DNA of 64,000 nucleotides from Halichoerus grypus (GCF_964656455.1 NC_135726.1:5776001-5840000), one strand, 5' to 3'. Counted from the stretch's first letter, positions 34,923 to 45,895 are shown. Notes: generated by a model from the letters alone, not told the origin. A program made the numbers and translations.

Positions 34923-35157
34923 TTAAGCACTGAAAAGCAAGGGAGAGAGTGCCCAAGAGAAAATAGGGATGGTCCCTGGAAGCATCCTGGAAATGAAGCC
35001 ATTCTTTCCAGAACAGGTGACTGTGACAGGGCAAGGCAGGGGCAGGAGGTTTTCTGAAGAAATTCCTCCTCCTTCAGTGAGGCAGAATGTAAAGGATGCT
35101 CATAGGAAAGGACACTTCTCAGGTGTGTTAACTTCCTCTTTCCCTTACTCTTGGGCA

Positions 35158-35175
35158 CGTGTGCCCCCTGGTGTA
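35158..35175 (-). promoter_or_regulatory. Candidate CTCF site
   Basis: On the minus strand the word ACACCAGGGGGCAC fits 13 of 14 positions of the CTCF core CCASYAGRKGGCRS; the + strand shows GCCCCCTGGTG at 35163-35173. CTCF binds such motifs directionally to anchor chromatin loops. A sequence match alone does not show occupancy. Confidence 0.5.
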
Positions 35176-35649
35176 TCTCCTCTTACATAAAGCAAAAGGT
35201 CATGAATGGAAAAGAAGCCCTAAGAACACCCAGAAGGTAAACAACTAAAATCTTCAGAAACTCAAAGATGGATCTGAGAAATTGAGTTCTGGAGAAGCTT
35301 GGGTATTAAGCTAATATTTCACTTGGGTTTGTAAGGATTAGCATTTTTATTGAAGTCTGAGTAGAAGATTATGGGTAGACTATGCTATGAGTAACAGATA
35401 AGGGTTAGTGATTAAAAATCACAACAATGTATACCTTAAAACTATTTTGATGAAGTTTGCTTTAAAGATTTATCTGTGTTGATATTGGGTGTATAGGTAT
35501 AATTATTTTCTTTAAAATTTCATTTTAAAAATTTTGATTGAAGATTTGTAAAGGCATGTTTATAAATGTGGCTTTGCTCAGAAAGTTACCATCTTGAATA
35601 GTAGGAAAAGAACAGGGCTTGTTGATTGGCTCATGTGACCAAGGTACAA

Positions 35650-35667
35650 TGCCGCCACCTGGTGACA
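35650..35667 (-). promoter_or_regulatory. Candidate CTCF site
   Basis: Minus strand TCACCAGGTGGCGG fits 13 of 14 positions of the CTCF core; the + strand shows GCCGCCACCTGGTGA at 35651-35665. It has the same orientation as the motif about 490 bp upstream. An 8-bp-arm inverted repeat (35663-35670 / 35685-35692) overlaps it. Confidence 0.5.
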
Positions 35668-35823
35668 CTGTACACAGTACAATCCAGTGTCAAAAATCAG
35701 TCTTATATTCCAAAACAAAACCATAAAAAAAAGTCCTTCTGGATTCCCTTCTGTTGTCTTTGTCATTTATTACTTAAGCAGTCATGTTCTATTCTCTTTT
35801 ACTTAGGATCAATTTATTGTAAT

Positions 35824-36025
35824 GGTAAAAGAATGTTAGCTTTGGCGTCGAACAGACTTGGGTTCAACTTTCAGCAAAGCCAGTCTCTGGCTTTATGACT
35901 TTCTTCTCTTCATTTACATGCTTCCAAAAGGCAGATGTGAAGATTTAATGAGATCACATGTGAAACAGGCTTAACACAGTGTCTGGCACATAGTAAAACA
36001 ATACATGATAATCATCACTGCAGTA
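35824..36025 (+). mobile_element. MIR SINE, near full length
   Basis: Sense MIR: 'aaaagaatgttagctttggc', 'gaacagacttgggttcaac', 'gaagatttaatgagatcac', 'cacagtgtctggcacatag'. Confidence 0.93.
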
Positions 36026-37984
36026 CTGATATTGTTCCTATTACTATTATCCGTGATGGCAGAGACTGGGAGGCAGACTTACTTCAATGATCCTGCGCCT
36101 CCAAGAGGATAAACAGTAACAACCATAGGAAAAATATTTTGTTTATATCTCAGGTACTAAACAGCTGTTACTACATATTAGGACCAGATGTTCCAAAATG
36201 ATATGCAACATTATGCTCAATTCCAACTTTTACTGAATTGCTCGTTGATGAAATATGACTACTAGAGGAGATGATTTATTAAAGGGAAATCCATGGATGT
36301 GTCTTTAAGTTTCATACCCGACTACCCCAAATTACCCGCCAGTCTATACACTCTGAACGCTGCAATGTCTGGCCCATTCTGAGACTCTGTGGGAAGCTCA
36401 TCCTCCAGTTACAGCCCCATCTGTCCTTCTACCACTGGCTCTGTGTACATCTGCCTTGCTGCATCCAGGTACCGCAAAACAGTTACAGAACCTATAAGCT
36501 CATGCTTCCTGTAGATGTGAACTTCTCATTGATTCCAGAGTCACTGTTGCTTCCAATTTTTTTTCAAGTGATTTTTTTTTCTCATTTCACACTCAGGTGC
36601 CTGAAGGAGAATCCACTGGGGGAAAGTAGAGGTAAGGAAGAGGAAAGAATAGCTCTAAGCTATTCCCTCTTACTAACAGGCCACAGCAGCCATTGTTCTA
36701 ACTCTCCCATAAAACCTTCTGGTTATTTCCTGATCTCTCTAGATGACATTCAAATGTTCTGATTAAGGGAGCATTTGCAATTCAGCATGAAGTCAAATGC
36801 TTTGGTGACAACTGCAAAATCCCTGCTTTGCTTTATTAAACCTCCCCAGGCACAAGGAGGGGGCAGTCCAGCCAGAAATCCTGTATAACTCAGTGACTCA
36901 AGAAACCCAGGCAGAGCTTCAAATCCCTAGACCAGCAGCAACAACCCAACAAGGGCTGATTTCTGATCTGTGTATTTGTTCCTTAAGGTAGGTCAAAAAG
37001 GAAGAGCACATAATGGCTTCCCTTTATTTTTTTAAAGGGAAAATGTACAAATTGCAAGGCATTCTCCATACTGAGAAAACAGAATACATCTTTGCCAAAG
37101 GGGCCAGGAGAAATATTTAGCACTTAAGCTGCTTATAGAGATCCATTTGTCACCTCCCTAACTAGAGTTCGGGACATTTGTCTTTGCAAGCCTACCAACC
37201 CAGCTGGGACATATCTCACTAGAGAGAGTGATGATGGGCTAGCAAATGGTTCAGCCCAATTATATATGTTTAATTGATCTAGATTCTAGAGGGCATACTC
37301 GTATGGAAAAGGTTTGCCAACTAATCACAAGAAAAGAAACAGCATCTTAATTGGGTGGCTTTACATTGGGCAATATTACAATTAGTTACAATGTCTAATA
37401 AGTTATCTATAATGCTTTTAATGAGAAACATTTAAGTCCTTCTGGAATTTTTCCAGTCAAATTAATTCTGAGGACTGGAAACAGTTTTACAAGTAATGTT
37501 ATCAGAATTACAATTACGTTAGTACTAGAATGTGTCACTTAAAATAAAAGGCTCAATGGGTAGGTCCTAAAAGACCCACCATTTTCTCTGTAGACTTTGT
37601 TAATGTAGTCATGATAAGATATATATTATCCATGTACCTTTCTCAGTGCTTGATGGGGCAACATGATCTACTGGGCTTGAGAGGGAGGGCAGGGCCCATT
37701 TGGCCTATACAAGGTGTCTGAGAAGGCAGTCCTTGCATATGAGACTTGGTTTTACCCAACACACTGTCCCCCTGTCTGACCATGCCCCAAAGGCTACCAG
37801 AAAGCAATGGCATTGCTGAGAGGTGACCCATCAGTGGTCTGCAGTGGGTTTCCTAACATGCCCTTGGGAGGCGTTATTCAAGCCCGAGCCTCAGGAAGTC
37901 CTAAAAGCGAGTCTTGGGCTTCTCTGATTTGAGGCTCCCCTGTGGCCTGTGGGTCCAGCTGATCTAGCCCCTTTGACGCAGATG
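36026..37984. other. Unique sequence, about 2 kb
   Basis: No repeat recognised. It includes a weaker CTCF-like word (36853-36866, 12 of 14 positions, + strand) and an AT-rich stretch at 37230-37540 rich in TAAT/ATTA cores. No exon assigned. Confidence 0.5.
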
Positions 37985-38215
37985 GTAATGACAGCAATAA
38001 CAAACACAGTCAGAAGGAAGCCACCAAGCTGAGCATGCCATGGGCACCAAATCATTTAATCCTCCAACCCCTAGGTTTCTATCAGGCGCTGCTATCATCT
38101 CTACTTTCCACAGGGGGAAACTCATATTCACTGAAATTCTGGAATTTGGTAAAGGTTCAAAGAGGTACAGCTCTGACACCAAAGCGGGGGCTCATACCCC
38201 CTGTGTCACAGCCAC
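37985..38215 (-). mobile_element. MIR SINE (diverged)
   Basis: Antisense MIR; 'aaatcatttaatcctccaac', 'tactttccacagggggaaac' and 'ggtaaaggttcaaagagg' are the readable blocks. Confidence 0.6.
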
Positions 38216-38310
38216 TCTTTGGCTCTCCCTGTTCTCTCCCAGATGCTATGCTGGACCGTGAGACAGGTTAGGGTGCTCCAGGAGCCCCAATTTGCTGATG
38301 ACACCTAGGG

Positions 38311-38486
38311 CCCTAGTTCCCAAATGTTAGTGTGCCCCAGACTCACTTCAGAAATTTGTAAAAATACAGATGCCTAGGCCCCACCCCAAGGAATTCTGAA
38401 TCTGTAGGTCAAAGACAGGTCCCCAAAATCCCTTCATTTTTTCACACCATTCCAGGTGATACTGAAGTGTATAGTCCAGACTCCTG
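38311..38486 (+). mobile_element. MER5-like hAT-Charlie element
   Basis: 'ttcccaaatgttagtgtgcc', 'taaaaatacagatgcctagg', 'ccccaccccaaggaattctg', 'ccaggtgatactgaagtg' match a MER5-group consensus. The terminal inverted repeats are eroded. Confidence 0.8.
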
Positions 38487-40134
38487 CTTAAGGCAAAAAC
38501 GGCCCAAATGGCCGACCCTGAGTTGTAGCTTTAGGTTAAGGACCATCTCTCCTATGCTTGAATGTTTCACTGTCAACTTCTTGTGTCCCTTGTGGAATGA
38601 AATCAAGTCCCTAGAACCAATAATAGACTTGGCAACGTGTCCCAGTCACCCTTGAATTATCGGTGGGCCTGACACCTCTCTAGGGTTGGCAGCTCTTATC
38701 AACTCTGCTCTCCCAGCCTGGACAGTACCACTTACCTTGTGATCAGGGCTCATGAGACACAAGGAACAACCAAAATCGTAGGTGCCAGGATTCCACAGAG
38801 CAGTTGAACTGGAAGCCACAAGCCCATGGTTTGTACGTTGCCTTTTGTGAGCCTTCATAAACTCACAAGGTAGCCTAGCGCTGTCTCCCCTGTGGGGCGT
38901 GAGCCATCCTACAACATCTATTTGGTATTCATGGCATCGGGTGCACAGATGAGCTCTAAAGACTCAGAGCGCAGCCCTGGTAATGATGTAGCAATAGATG
39001 GAGTAACATTCAAGTAGAGACGAGAACCTGTGTTAATATTAGGTCAGCCAGACAAATACAGGTGTTTCTGAAAAACTGTATTAGGCTTTAACTTATCTCA
39101 TTTCGAGACAGCTTTGAAAGTAGAGCATAAAAAGATTGAAAAGGCTCCCTAACCACATAGTCGTGAATGCCTGCCGTGGCAGGGCAGAGGTACAGAAAAG
39201 CCCAGGGACACAGTAAGCAGGAATGAGCTGTGGGGACATGGATGGGGGTGCAAGGGTGACTGTAATTTCATGACTATCTCAGACACTGGGTGTGCACTGC
39301 TGCGGAGTCCCCTGCCCTCACCTTGTCCCAGCTCTGAGTGGCTCCGGCCAGCTTCAGGTAGGAGTGTATGACCATACCCGGCTCCTGTCTGGCCTTTGAG
39401 TCTCTCACCTCCTGCCCTAGGGCTTCCTTCTTGACTCTATAGAGGGGCCTCATCCATGTACACACAACCCAAAGGTGCAAGAGAAGGAAAGCCCCTTGAG
39501 CAAATACTTCGCCAATGGCAGAGAGGAGAGTGGATACATTTTTCTTCCTTCTCCCCACCCTACAACTCCAAGGGGCAGGCTTCTCAGGGACAGGGTCCTA
39601 CAAACCTGTCAGTTGCCCCTGGAGATGTCCAGCTCAATAGCATACCCTCACGTGACTCCCCCTCCTTCTCTGTTTCACCACCCTGCTCCTTCACCCTTGC
39701 TCTCTGGACTTATCTTCCCTAATACAATATGAGCATATAAGCCCTCTGCTCTGTGGGGTATCCAGCTAAAGCAGTGACTGAAGGCTGACCTCCTAAATTC
39801 AGTACCTGACACTTTCATTTCTCTGCTAGTAGGTGAGACAACATGAATAAGTTGGTATAAAATCACTTCTAAAGATACAAGTCAAACCATTCCCTTCCCA
39901 GAAGAAACAGCTGAATCCTTTGTCAATTTGGAGAGAAACGCCAGAATGTTTAGATTTGGCCTCGGGGCAGGAGGGGAATACATGTTTAAAGAAGAGGGCC
40001 AGGATCTGTTACTGAATTTAACTCAGTGACAGGACCTGCACAGTGCATCTTATATGGGTTCTCTGTGGGAATCATCAGCCATCTTGACAAAGACCCTGAT
40101 TCTCAAGGATGTGGAATAGCATCATTGGGGTGGT
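38487..40134. other. Unique sequence, no gene seen
   Basis: Moderately GC-richer at 39270-39700, where opposed frames of 85-94 codons overlap; none is supported. Confidence 0.45.
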
Positions 40135-40405
40135 CGGAAGGCAGGCTGGCTCTGGGGTTAAACAACTTAACTTCAATCCTGGCTGCACCAGTTTCCATCT
40201 GTGTGATCCTGAGCACACAATTTCCCCTCTCTAAGCTTTAGTTTTCTCATTGGCAAAATGGGAGTGTTAACAGGACCATCCTCATATTGTCATGATATGC
40301 ACAACAGGTGATTGAAGTCAACCCGCATGCCTCACTTATCACAGCGCCTGGCTTCTAGTAAATAGTAAAAAATAAATAAATAAATAAAAATGAGCTTTTG
40401 TTATT
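40135..40405 (+). mobile_element. MIR SINE, near full length
   Basis: Sense MIR: 'gctctggggttaaacaactt', 'gtgtgatcctgagcacacaa', 'ctaagctttagttttctc', 'ttggcaaaatgggagtg', 'cacagcgcctggcttctag'. An (AAAT)n expansion lies in its 3' end. Confidence 0.92.
40369..40390 (+). repeat. (AAAT)n microsatellite
   Basis: Five AAAT units grown in the MIR tail. Confidence 0.93.
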
Positions 40406-40991
40406 GTCGTCACTGCTATGTGATGGAGCCCAGACTCCAGTGCATGTGAGTCAAGCTTCAATGCCTGTCCTGTCCCTCACAGCCCACTGCCTGCCCCACG
40501 GACTAAGGGAGGTCAGCTCGAGGCACCCACCAAGTCTGCAAGTTTAGCTCTCTTTACAGAAGCAATAAACACAGTGTGTGGTCATCCATCCATATGAGAG
40601 GGAGGGCTGGTTATGGCCTTGCTGTGCAGCGATCCAGAGACCTTGCCTTCAGAGGGGACACTGGCTGTCTCACTGAAGTGGCTCTGTTATTTAATGTACA
40701 TTGTTTAACATACACAAAAGGTTTTGCTGGTGGCATAATTGGTACAACAAATGATAAACCAATGTGGCTGCTTGCAGGAGCTTGGGGAGACAGAAAAACA
40801 CCTCAGGACAAACCCACCCCGGCTTCCCTGAGCAGGTTCCCCAGCAGCTATGGGCCTTGACAAAACCAGGTGCACAATGGCTACCGGCAGAGAGGGGCGT
40901 GGTGACTGCGGCCCGGAGTCCAAGAACGTAAGCGCCATACTCTACTCCCAGTCACACAGCTCTGCGAGGATTTAAGGAGATTTATACACAC
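40406..40991. other. Unique sequence, no gene seen
   Basis: Overlapping frames at 40576-40860 (+) and 40705-40938 (-) lack motifs. Confidence 0.45.
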
Positions 40992-41612
40992 AACTGGTTC
41001 TCATTGGTGGTAGTTACGTTCTATAAAGTCACTGTGAACAGCAAATAGGAAACCGCTGCTCCTGGTGGAAATGCAGGGTTAGGTTCCTGTGAGCCTCTGG
41101 TCACAACATTTCTGCCATTCAATCAATATATAACTTTTTTTATATGTGTTTCTGTTTAAAGACAACTTATTTAATATATATTGTTGACTCATTAACATTG
41201 AACTCACAACCAACAACACTGTAACTCATGCCTGAGTGAAGCTCATCTAACACACTCTTTCTCCAAAGCGCAGCCTTCCACGCTTAGGGACACCAGACAG
41301 CACTTCCACATTACCCTCGTGGGCCATTTTAAACAGCAAAATTGCCAACACAAAGCACAAAAATGTGGAATATGATGGCACTGAATATCACCAAAAGGAC
41401 ACTTGTTTGCACTATGAGAACTAAAACAGAAAGGCAGAGTGTTGCCTTTTGGGGCCTCAGCTTGGAACATACATGTCAGACGATTCAAATTGTTCATTAT
41501 TCTGTGCAAATGACCACAAAAGAACTGTGAGTATTGAACTGCAGGTTACAAATACATTTTAGTGAATAGGCAAACTCACAAATACAGAATTATCAAATAA
41601 TGAAGATCAACT
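40992..41612. mobile_element. DNA transposon relic, about 620 bp
   Basis: The ends form an imperfect inverted repeat: 'aactggttctcattggtgg' at 40992-41010 against the reverse complement of 'caaataatgaagatcaactt' at 41594-41613. Interior blocks such as 'gggttaggttcctgtgagcc' and 'aaaggacacttgtttgc' belong to a mammalian repeat I recall as a non-autonomous DNA transposon, probably TcMar-Tigger-like. No transposase frame remains. Confidence 0.65.
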
Positions 41613-41618
41613 TTGTGT

Positions 41619-41689
41619 GCATATATATATAATATATAAAATGTATATACTTATGCATATATATGCATACATATATGTGTATAAAATAT
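41619..41689 (+). repeat. TA/TATG-rich tract
   Basis: Low-complexity alternating TA with TATGCATA units directly after the transposon relic. Confidence 0.9.
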
Positions 41690-42357
41690 TTTAGCCTAGT
41701 TTCTATACCATACATTATCAAAAAATGTGAGTAATGTTATTACGGTTTAGTTTAAAAATCTGTCACTAGGCAAAGATAAATCCTCCTTTTCACGGATCAA
41801 ACAAGCTAGGTGCAATGGTAAGTACAGTTGGTAGAGATAAATAAGATTTTCTTCTCTTTGAAAAAATTGAAAAAAAAAAAAAAACCTCCTGTACAAAGTG
41901 AGGCTGTTTTAAGGAAACATGCTGGAAAAATTTGGAACCCTTCTCCCTGCCATCAAGAAGGAAAGACTACCAGCCTTCTCCCTCAGAAATTATGTTTCGA
42001 AGTCATGGCTGATGCCTATTACCCACCTCCTGCATTGACAGGACCTCAGGACTGCACTGGGCTCACTGGCTGACAGCTTCCATTGGGCATCACTCAGCGC
42101 TCACTCTCAGGCACCAAGCACTCAGCCTAAATTTACCAGTTAGCTAGTGTAGGTGCTCTCACAGACCAGGGAGATTAAGAAACAAAAACAAAAACAAAAC
42201 AAACAAAACAACAACAACAAAAAAAACCGTGCAGCAGGACACTCTTGCCCTCCAACAACACTCCTTCCATCTGGAGGAGAGACATCCCCACAAGAAGAAC
42301 GGGTCATGGAAACCTGCTTTGCAGTGTCACTCAGCAAGAAGTAACACTAATTTCAGA
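41690..42357. other. Unique sequence, no gene seen
   Basis: A-run near 41868-41884 and a CAAAA tract at 42181-42226; no SINE body accompanies either. Confidence 0.45.
42181..42226 (+). repeat. (CAAAA)n / (CAA)n tract
   Basis: C-interrupted A-rich tract, resembling the tail of the SINE at 11.3 kb but without a body upstream. Confidence 0.9.
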
Positions 42358-42570
42358 GGAAGCTAACATTTATATAGCACTCACCTCGTGCCAAGCCTAA
42401 GGCGCTCACCCTTCTTCTGCCTTTGACTTTGAGCAACCACCTTATGAGGTAGGGGCTACTAATATCCAATTTTCCCCAAAATGAGACTGAATTTCAAAGG
42501 TCAAGGAACTCTGCCCAATGACCCACAGCTACAGGACCACAAGTGGATCTAGAACTGTCCTAAGAGTTCA
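42358..42570 (-). mobile_element. MIR SINE
   Basis: Antisense MIR: 'taacatttatatagcactca', 'gtgccaagcctaaggcgctc', 'ccttatgaggtaggggctac', 'atgagactgaatttcaaagg'. Confidence 0.88.
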
Positions 42571-43209
42571 AGTGACGCTTACCCCAGAGTAGGCCTGTGA
42601 AGCTGGAGGGCAGAGATGAATTTCTGAAGGGAAAATTTAAAAAGAAAGTATTTCTTCTCCACGTCTGTGCTTTATTCTCCTAGTACATAATCCAGCAGAG
42701 AGGTAGGTTCCCTAGGAGAAGACGGATAGGGGCATCTCAGTTGCCCACATACCCACAATTTCAATTCTTCACACCAGCCTGACAGACATGTATTTTGTTC
42801 CCCTCCTACGTGGCAGAGGAGCTCCCCCTTCCTCCAGCTGACATGGCCCTGTGGCTGCATGTGCCTGCTGAGTGCTATTTGACATGTAAGCCCAGTGTTT
42901 TTCTGCTTTATTCCATAGTAGAGGCTTCTGACGCTCTCGAAGATTGATAGTAAGAGGTGCTTTTGTCTCCATACCAGAACACGACACTCAAGACAGGGAG
43001 GGCACACCTGTGGGTGTGTCTTAAGAGCAGCAGCGGTAGATGGGCTCTGAACGGCCCTCTTCTCCTCCCGCAATGGCCCTTCCTAACAAGCTATCGGGTT
43101 GACTGGTCACTCAGGTGGCCTCACTAGCTAGGCTTTCACAACTAAGAGACCCAAAGGAAGAAAACGCCCTCAACTGTTTCTCAATTGTCTCCATCAGTCT
43201 TCATCAAAT
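42571..43209. other. Unique sequence, 133-codon open frame
   Basis: The minus strand is open from 43073 to 42672 (133 codons). The predicted product has no signal peptide, membrane segment or domain I recognise, and no flanking splice or promoter signal supports it. Confidence 0.45.
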
Positions 43210-43475
43210 TAATCTCTTTTTAAGCACAAAAGTAATACATTCTCATTGAACTGTATTCAAACCACACGTAAATGGAGAAAATTAAAAGTAAACATCTACT
43301 TCCTTCTCAAGACAACTACTGCTAACAATTTGGTGAATATCCTTCCCCTCTTTTTCCAACACAGATACAAAAAGTATGTGTGCACGTGTGTGTGTGTGTG
43401 TGTGCATATTGCATTTGTTTCTAAGTAAAATTAATATAAAGTTTTGTAACTTGTTTACATGCAACACACAAAGGA
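43210..43475 (-). mobile_element. Ancient LINE fragment (class uncertain)
   Basis: 'aaaagtaatacattctcatt', 'caactactgctaacaatttg', 'gtgaatatccttcc' and 'agttttgtaacttg' belong to a common old mammalian LINE-derived sequence. I cannot decide between L1M/HAL1 and another class. A GT microsatellite sits inside it. Confidence 0.5.
43386..43404 (+). repeat. (TG)n microsatellite
   Basis: Nine to ten TG units. Confidence 0.95.
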
Positions 43476-43532
43476 GACCTTTTTGTGACAGAATATCTGT
43501 CCCTACCTTGTTCTTCTGCGATCATTTATTTG

Positions 43533-43757
43533 AGCCGGTGGTGCCCGACAGATCTCCCTGGGATGACAGAGACATCCTATGTCTGCACTGTATGATCTGG
43601 TAGCCACTAGCCACAGGAGCCTACTGAATACTTGAAATGGGCCTCATGGGACTGAGGGGCTGAATTGTAAATTCTTTATTTTCTTTAATTTGATTAATTA
43701 AAATTTAAACATAACTAATCACATGTGGCTGGCAGCTGCTATATCGGACAGTGTAGA
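43533..43757 (+). mobile_element. hAT-Charlie (MER1-type) element
   Basis: 'ggtagccactagccacagga', 'tgaatacttgaaatgggcc', 'actgaggggctgaattg', 'taatcacatgtggctggcag', 'tatcggacagtgtag' follow a common non-autonomous hAT consensus with inverted 'tggtagccactagccaca' / 'tgtggct' arms. Confidence 0.8.
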
Positions 43758-45683
43758 TTTAATGAGTCCCCTAATTGAAGGGCACACATTAGCTTTTTCC
43801 TAAATTGTTTCCATTAGATATTCTGATGGGATACACATCTGTGTGTGTGAGAATATCTGAGTGCTAGCTGATTATTCCCTAATTGAGGTTTTCCCCAACA
43901 CTTTGTATTCTCTATTAACAATAAGCCAGGTTTCCACAATTTGCATTCATTTCTAATAGAATAAAAGGCAGATGTGCCCATATATTTGCTGTGAAGTAGC
44001 CTGAAGGCACAGAGCTTCCGAAATGCATTTAGCATCCCTTTTGGAGTTGCACACTTGCCCTGCAGCAACCCGACAGGCTGGACCTTCCACAAGGTGCTAC
44101 TGCTGATAGCCAGGCTTTCACCAAGGAGGAACCTGCACTAAGCCCCCTCTTGGGAAGAAAGGTCTGCTGTCTGCCTGGCATGAATGAGCTGGCAACAACC
44201 TCTTTACTCAGTGCTTGGGATAATGCATCATTAATAGTGCTCATATTAAAGCACGACAAGCAATATTTTAGTCTGTTTTTTAATGTCCCTCAATTTCCCA
44301 TTCCTATCTGTTCCTGCCCATCCCCAGAAAAGCATAAATAAGGGGTTTGGCTGCACTTCACGTAATTAGGCTCTGATCAGAGCTAATCTGTTGCGATGGA
44401 TGATGTGTGTGTCCTCAGGACTATCTCTCTGTACAACATGGGGAGGGGAGAGCTTGATGCCAGCTTCTCTGGGTCAGCATGAACAATGAGCTGATGCTCG
44501 AGTGGGATGAGAGGAAGCAGAGGAAATGGACAGCTGTATCCCTCTGGCACGAAACATCACAGTGGCCCCTGGGCAATCATCACATATTCAGTGACCCCTT
44601 CCTTCACAGAGACCAGGCCCACTTTGAAGGGGCCACTGCCATGTTCCTGAGAGGGAAGAAGGTGGCAGGTATTTGGTTTGTCTTTATGACTTTTTCAATG
44701 AACTTATTATTTTTTTTTAAACCTAATGAATATTAAATTCCAACCAGTTACATCCTTCCAAAGGCTCTTCTCATCTTTGTTAACATCCACATATATTTTA
44801 CTTTTACTGCCGGAACAAAATTGTAGCAGCATCAACAGAACTCTAAATAAAGGAAGGGGAGGAAAATCACCCACGATGCTGAAAGCCCTACAAATCAAAC
44901 TGTTTTCATTTTTCTGTGCTCTCTTTCTTTGTTCATGTGTATACATAATTTACGTCTAAAGCTGCTCTGGTGTCTTTGGTTCCAGGTACGCAGTGAATGG
45001 GATTCAATAGAACTCAACCCTCCAGCAGATTTTCTCCTGGGCCCTAGGTCTTATTTCTTCCACATCACCCCTGGCCTCTGACTGTTTCTGTTTTGCCAGG
45101 TCTTGATCTATGATTAATCCCTGTGCCCCTGTTGGACCTTGGCTGGATTGACTGACTCTGGTCAACAGGGGTTCCCTCACCAGTGGGATTTCCCCCACAC
45201 CCTGGCAGGTGCAGGAATGCCCATCCTGGGTGGTTTCAGCACATGGCTATTATGATTGGTGGCTCCTCTGCCATATTTTGTTGTGAAACATTTTACATAT
45301 CATCCCTGATAGACCCATGTTTGTCTGCCTTGGCTTAACTCACTTTTGACACCCAATTTCCATGCTCTCATGTTTTACTTGTATCTGCCTGACCCATGTT
45401 TATCTCTGGGTTCTTAATCCTAGACAAACCAGTATACTCAGTTCATTGAGGTTCCCTGGACCCCATGGTCTCTGGGCCACCTTTCTTCTCTCCTTTTCCC
45501 AACAGCTTCCTCTGAACCTAGAACCTCAGCCAAGCTGGTTGCAATCTATAAAGTAAATGAAGTCATGCTTTCTGCTTTTAAAAATTAACATCATTTTTTC
45601 CAATGCTACTCTATAAGCCTCCCCATTACAGTTTTAGTCTTCTATTGAATGGATGTTCCATCACTTCTTAACTGTTTCTTAAA
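43758..45683. other. Unique sequence, about 1.9 kb
   Basis: No transposon recognised. It contains a 23-bp near-palindrome with TAAT ends at 44365-44387 and a stretch (44610-44668) with splice-like edges. Annotated as unique DNA with regulatory potential. Confidence 0.5.
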
Positions 45684-45895
45684 GCAATGGTCTCAGTATG
45701 GAATGACTTTGTACCCCCCACCAGGGGACACTTGACAATGTCTGGAGACATTTTTGGTTGTCACGGGTGGTGGGGAGTGGGTTTAGTGGGTCAAGGCCAG
45801 GGATGTTTCAAGACCTCCTCCTATGCACAGGATAGTGCCTGTCACACAGAATCATCTGGTCCAAACGACAACAATGCTACCGTAGAGAAACCTTG
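45684..45895 (+). mobile_element. MER20 hAT-Charlie, complete
   Basis: Sense MER20: 'accaggggacacttgacaat', 'gtctggagacatttttggtt', 'gtcacgggtggtgggg', 'aaggccagggatgtttc', 'acaggatagtgcc', 'gtagagaaacc'. It contains a CTCF-like word CCACCAGGGGACAC (45718-45731, 13 of 14 core positions). Some MER20 copies are known to have been co-opted as enhancers and CTCF sites. Confidence 0.95.

Larger units (their letters stand above)
34923..35823. other. Unique sequence with two CTCF-like motifs
   Basis: No transposon recognised. It holds the two strong CTCF-like cores annotated separately. Otherwise AT-rich between 35400 and 35560. Confidence 0.5.

Noticed and set aside
42140..42230. CAAAA tract as the tail of a CAN SINE
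   Set aside because: No SINE head or body precedes it and no TSD is visible.
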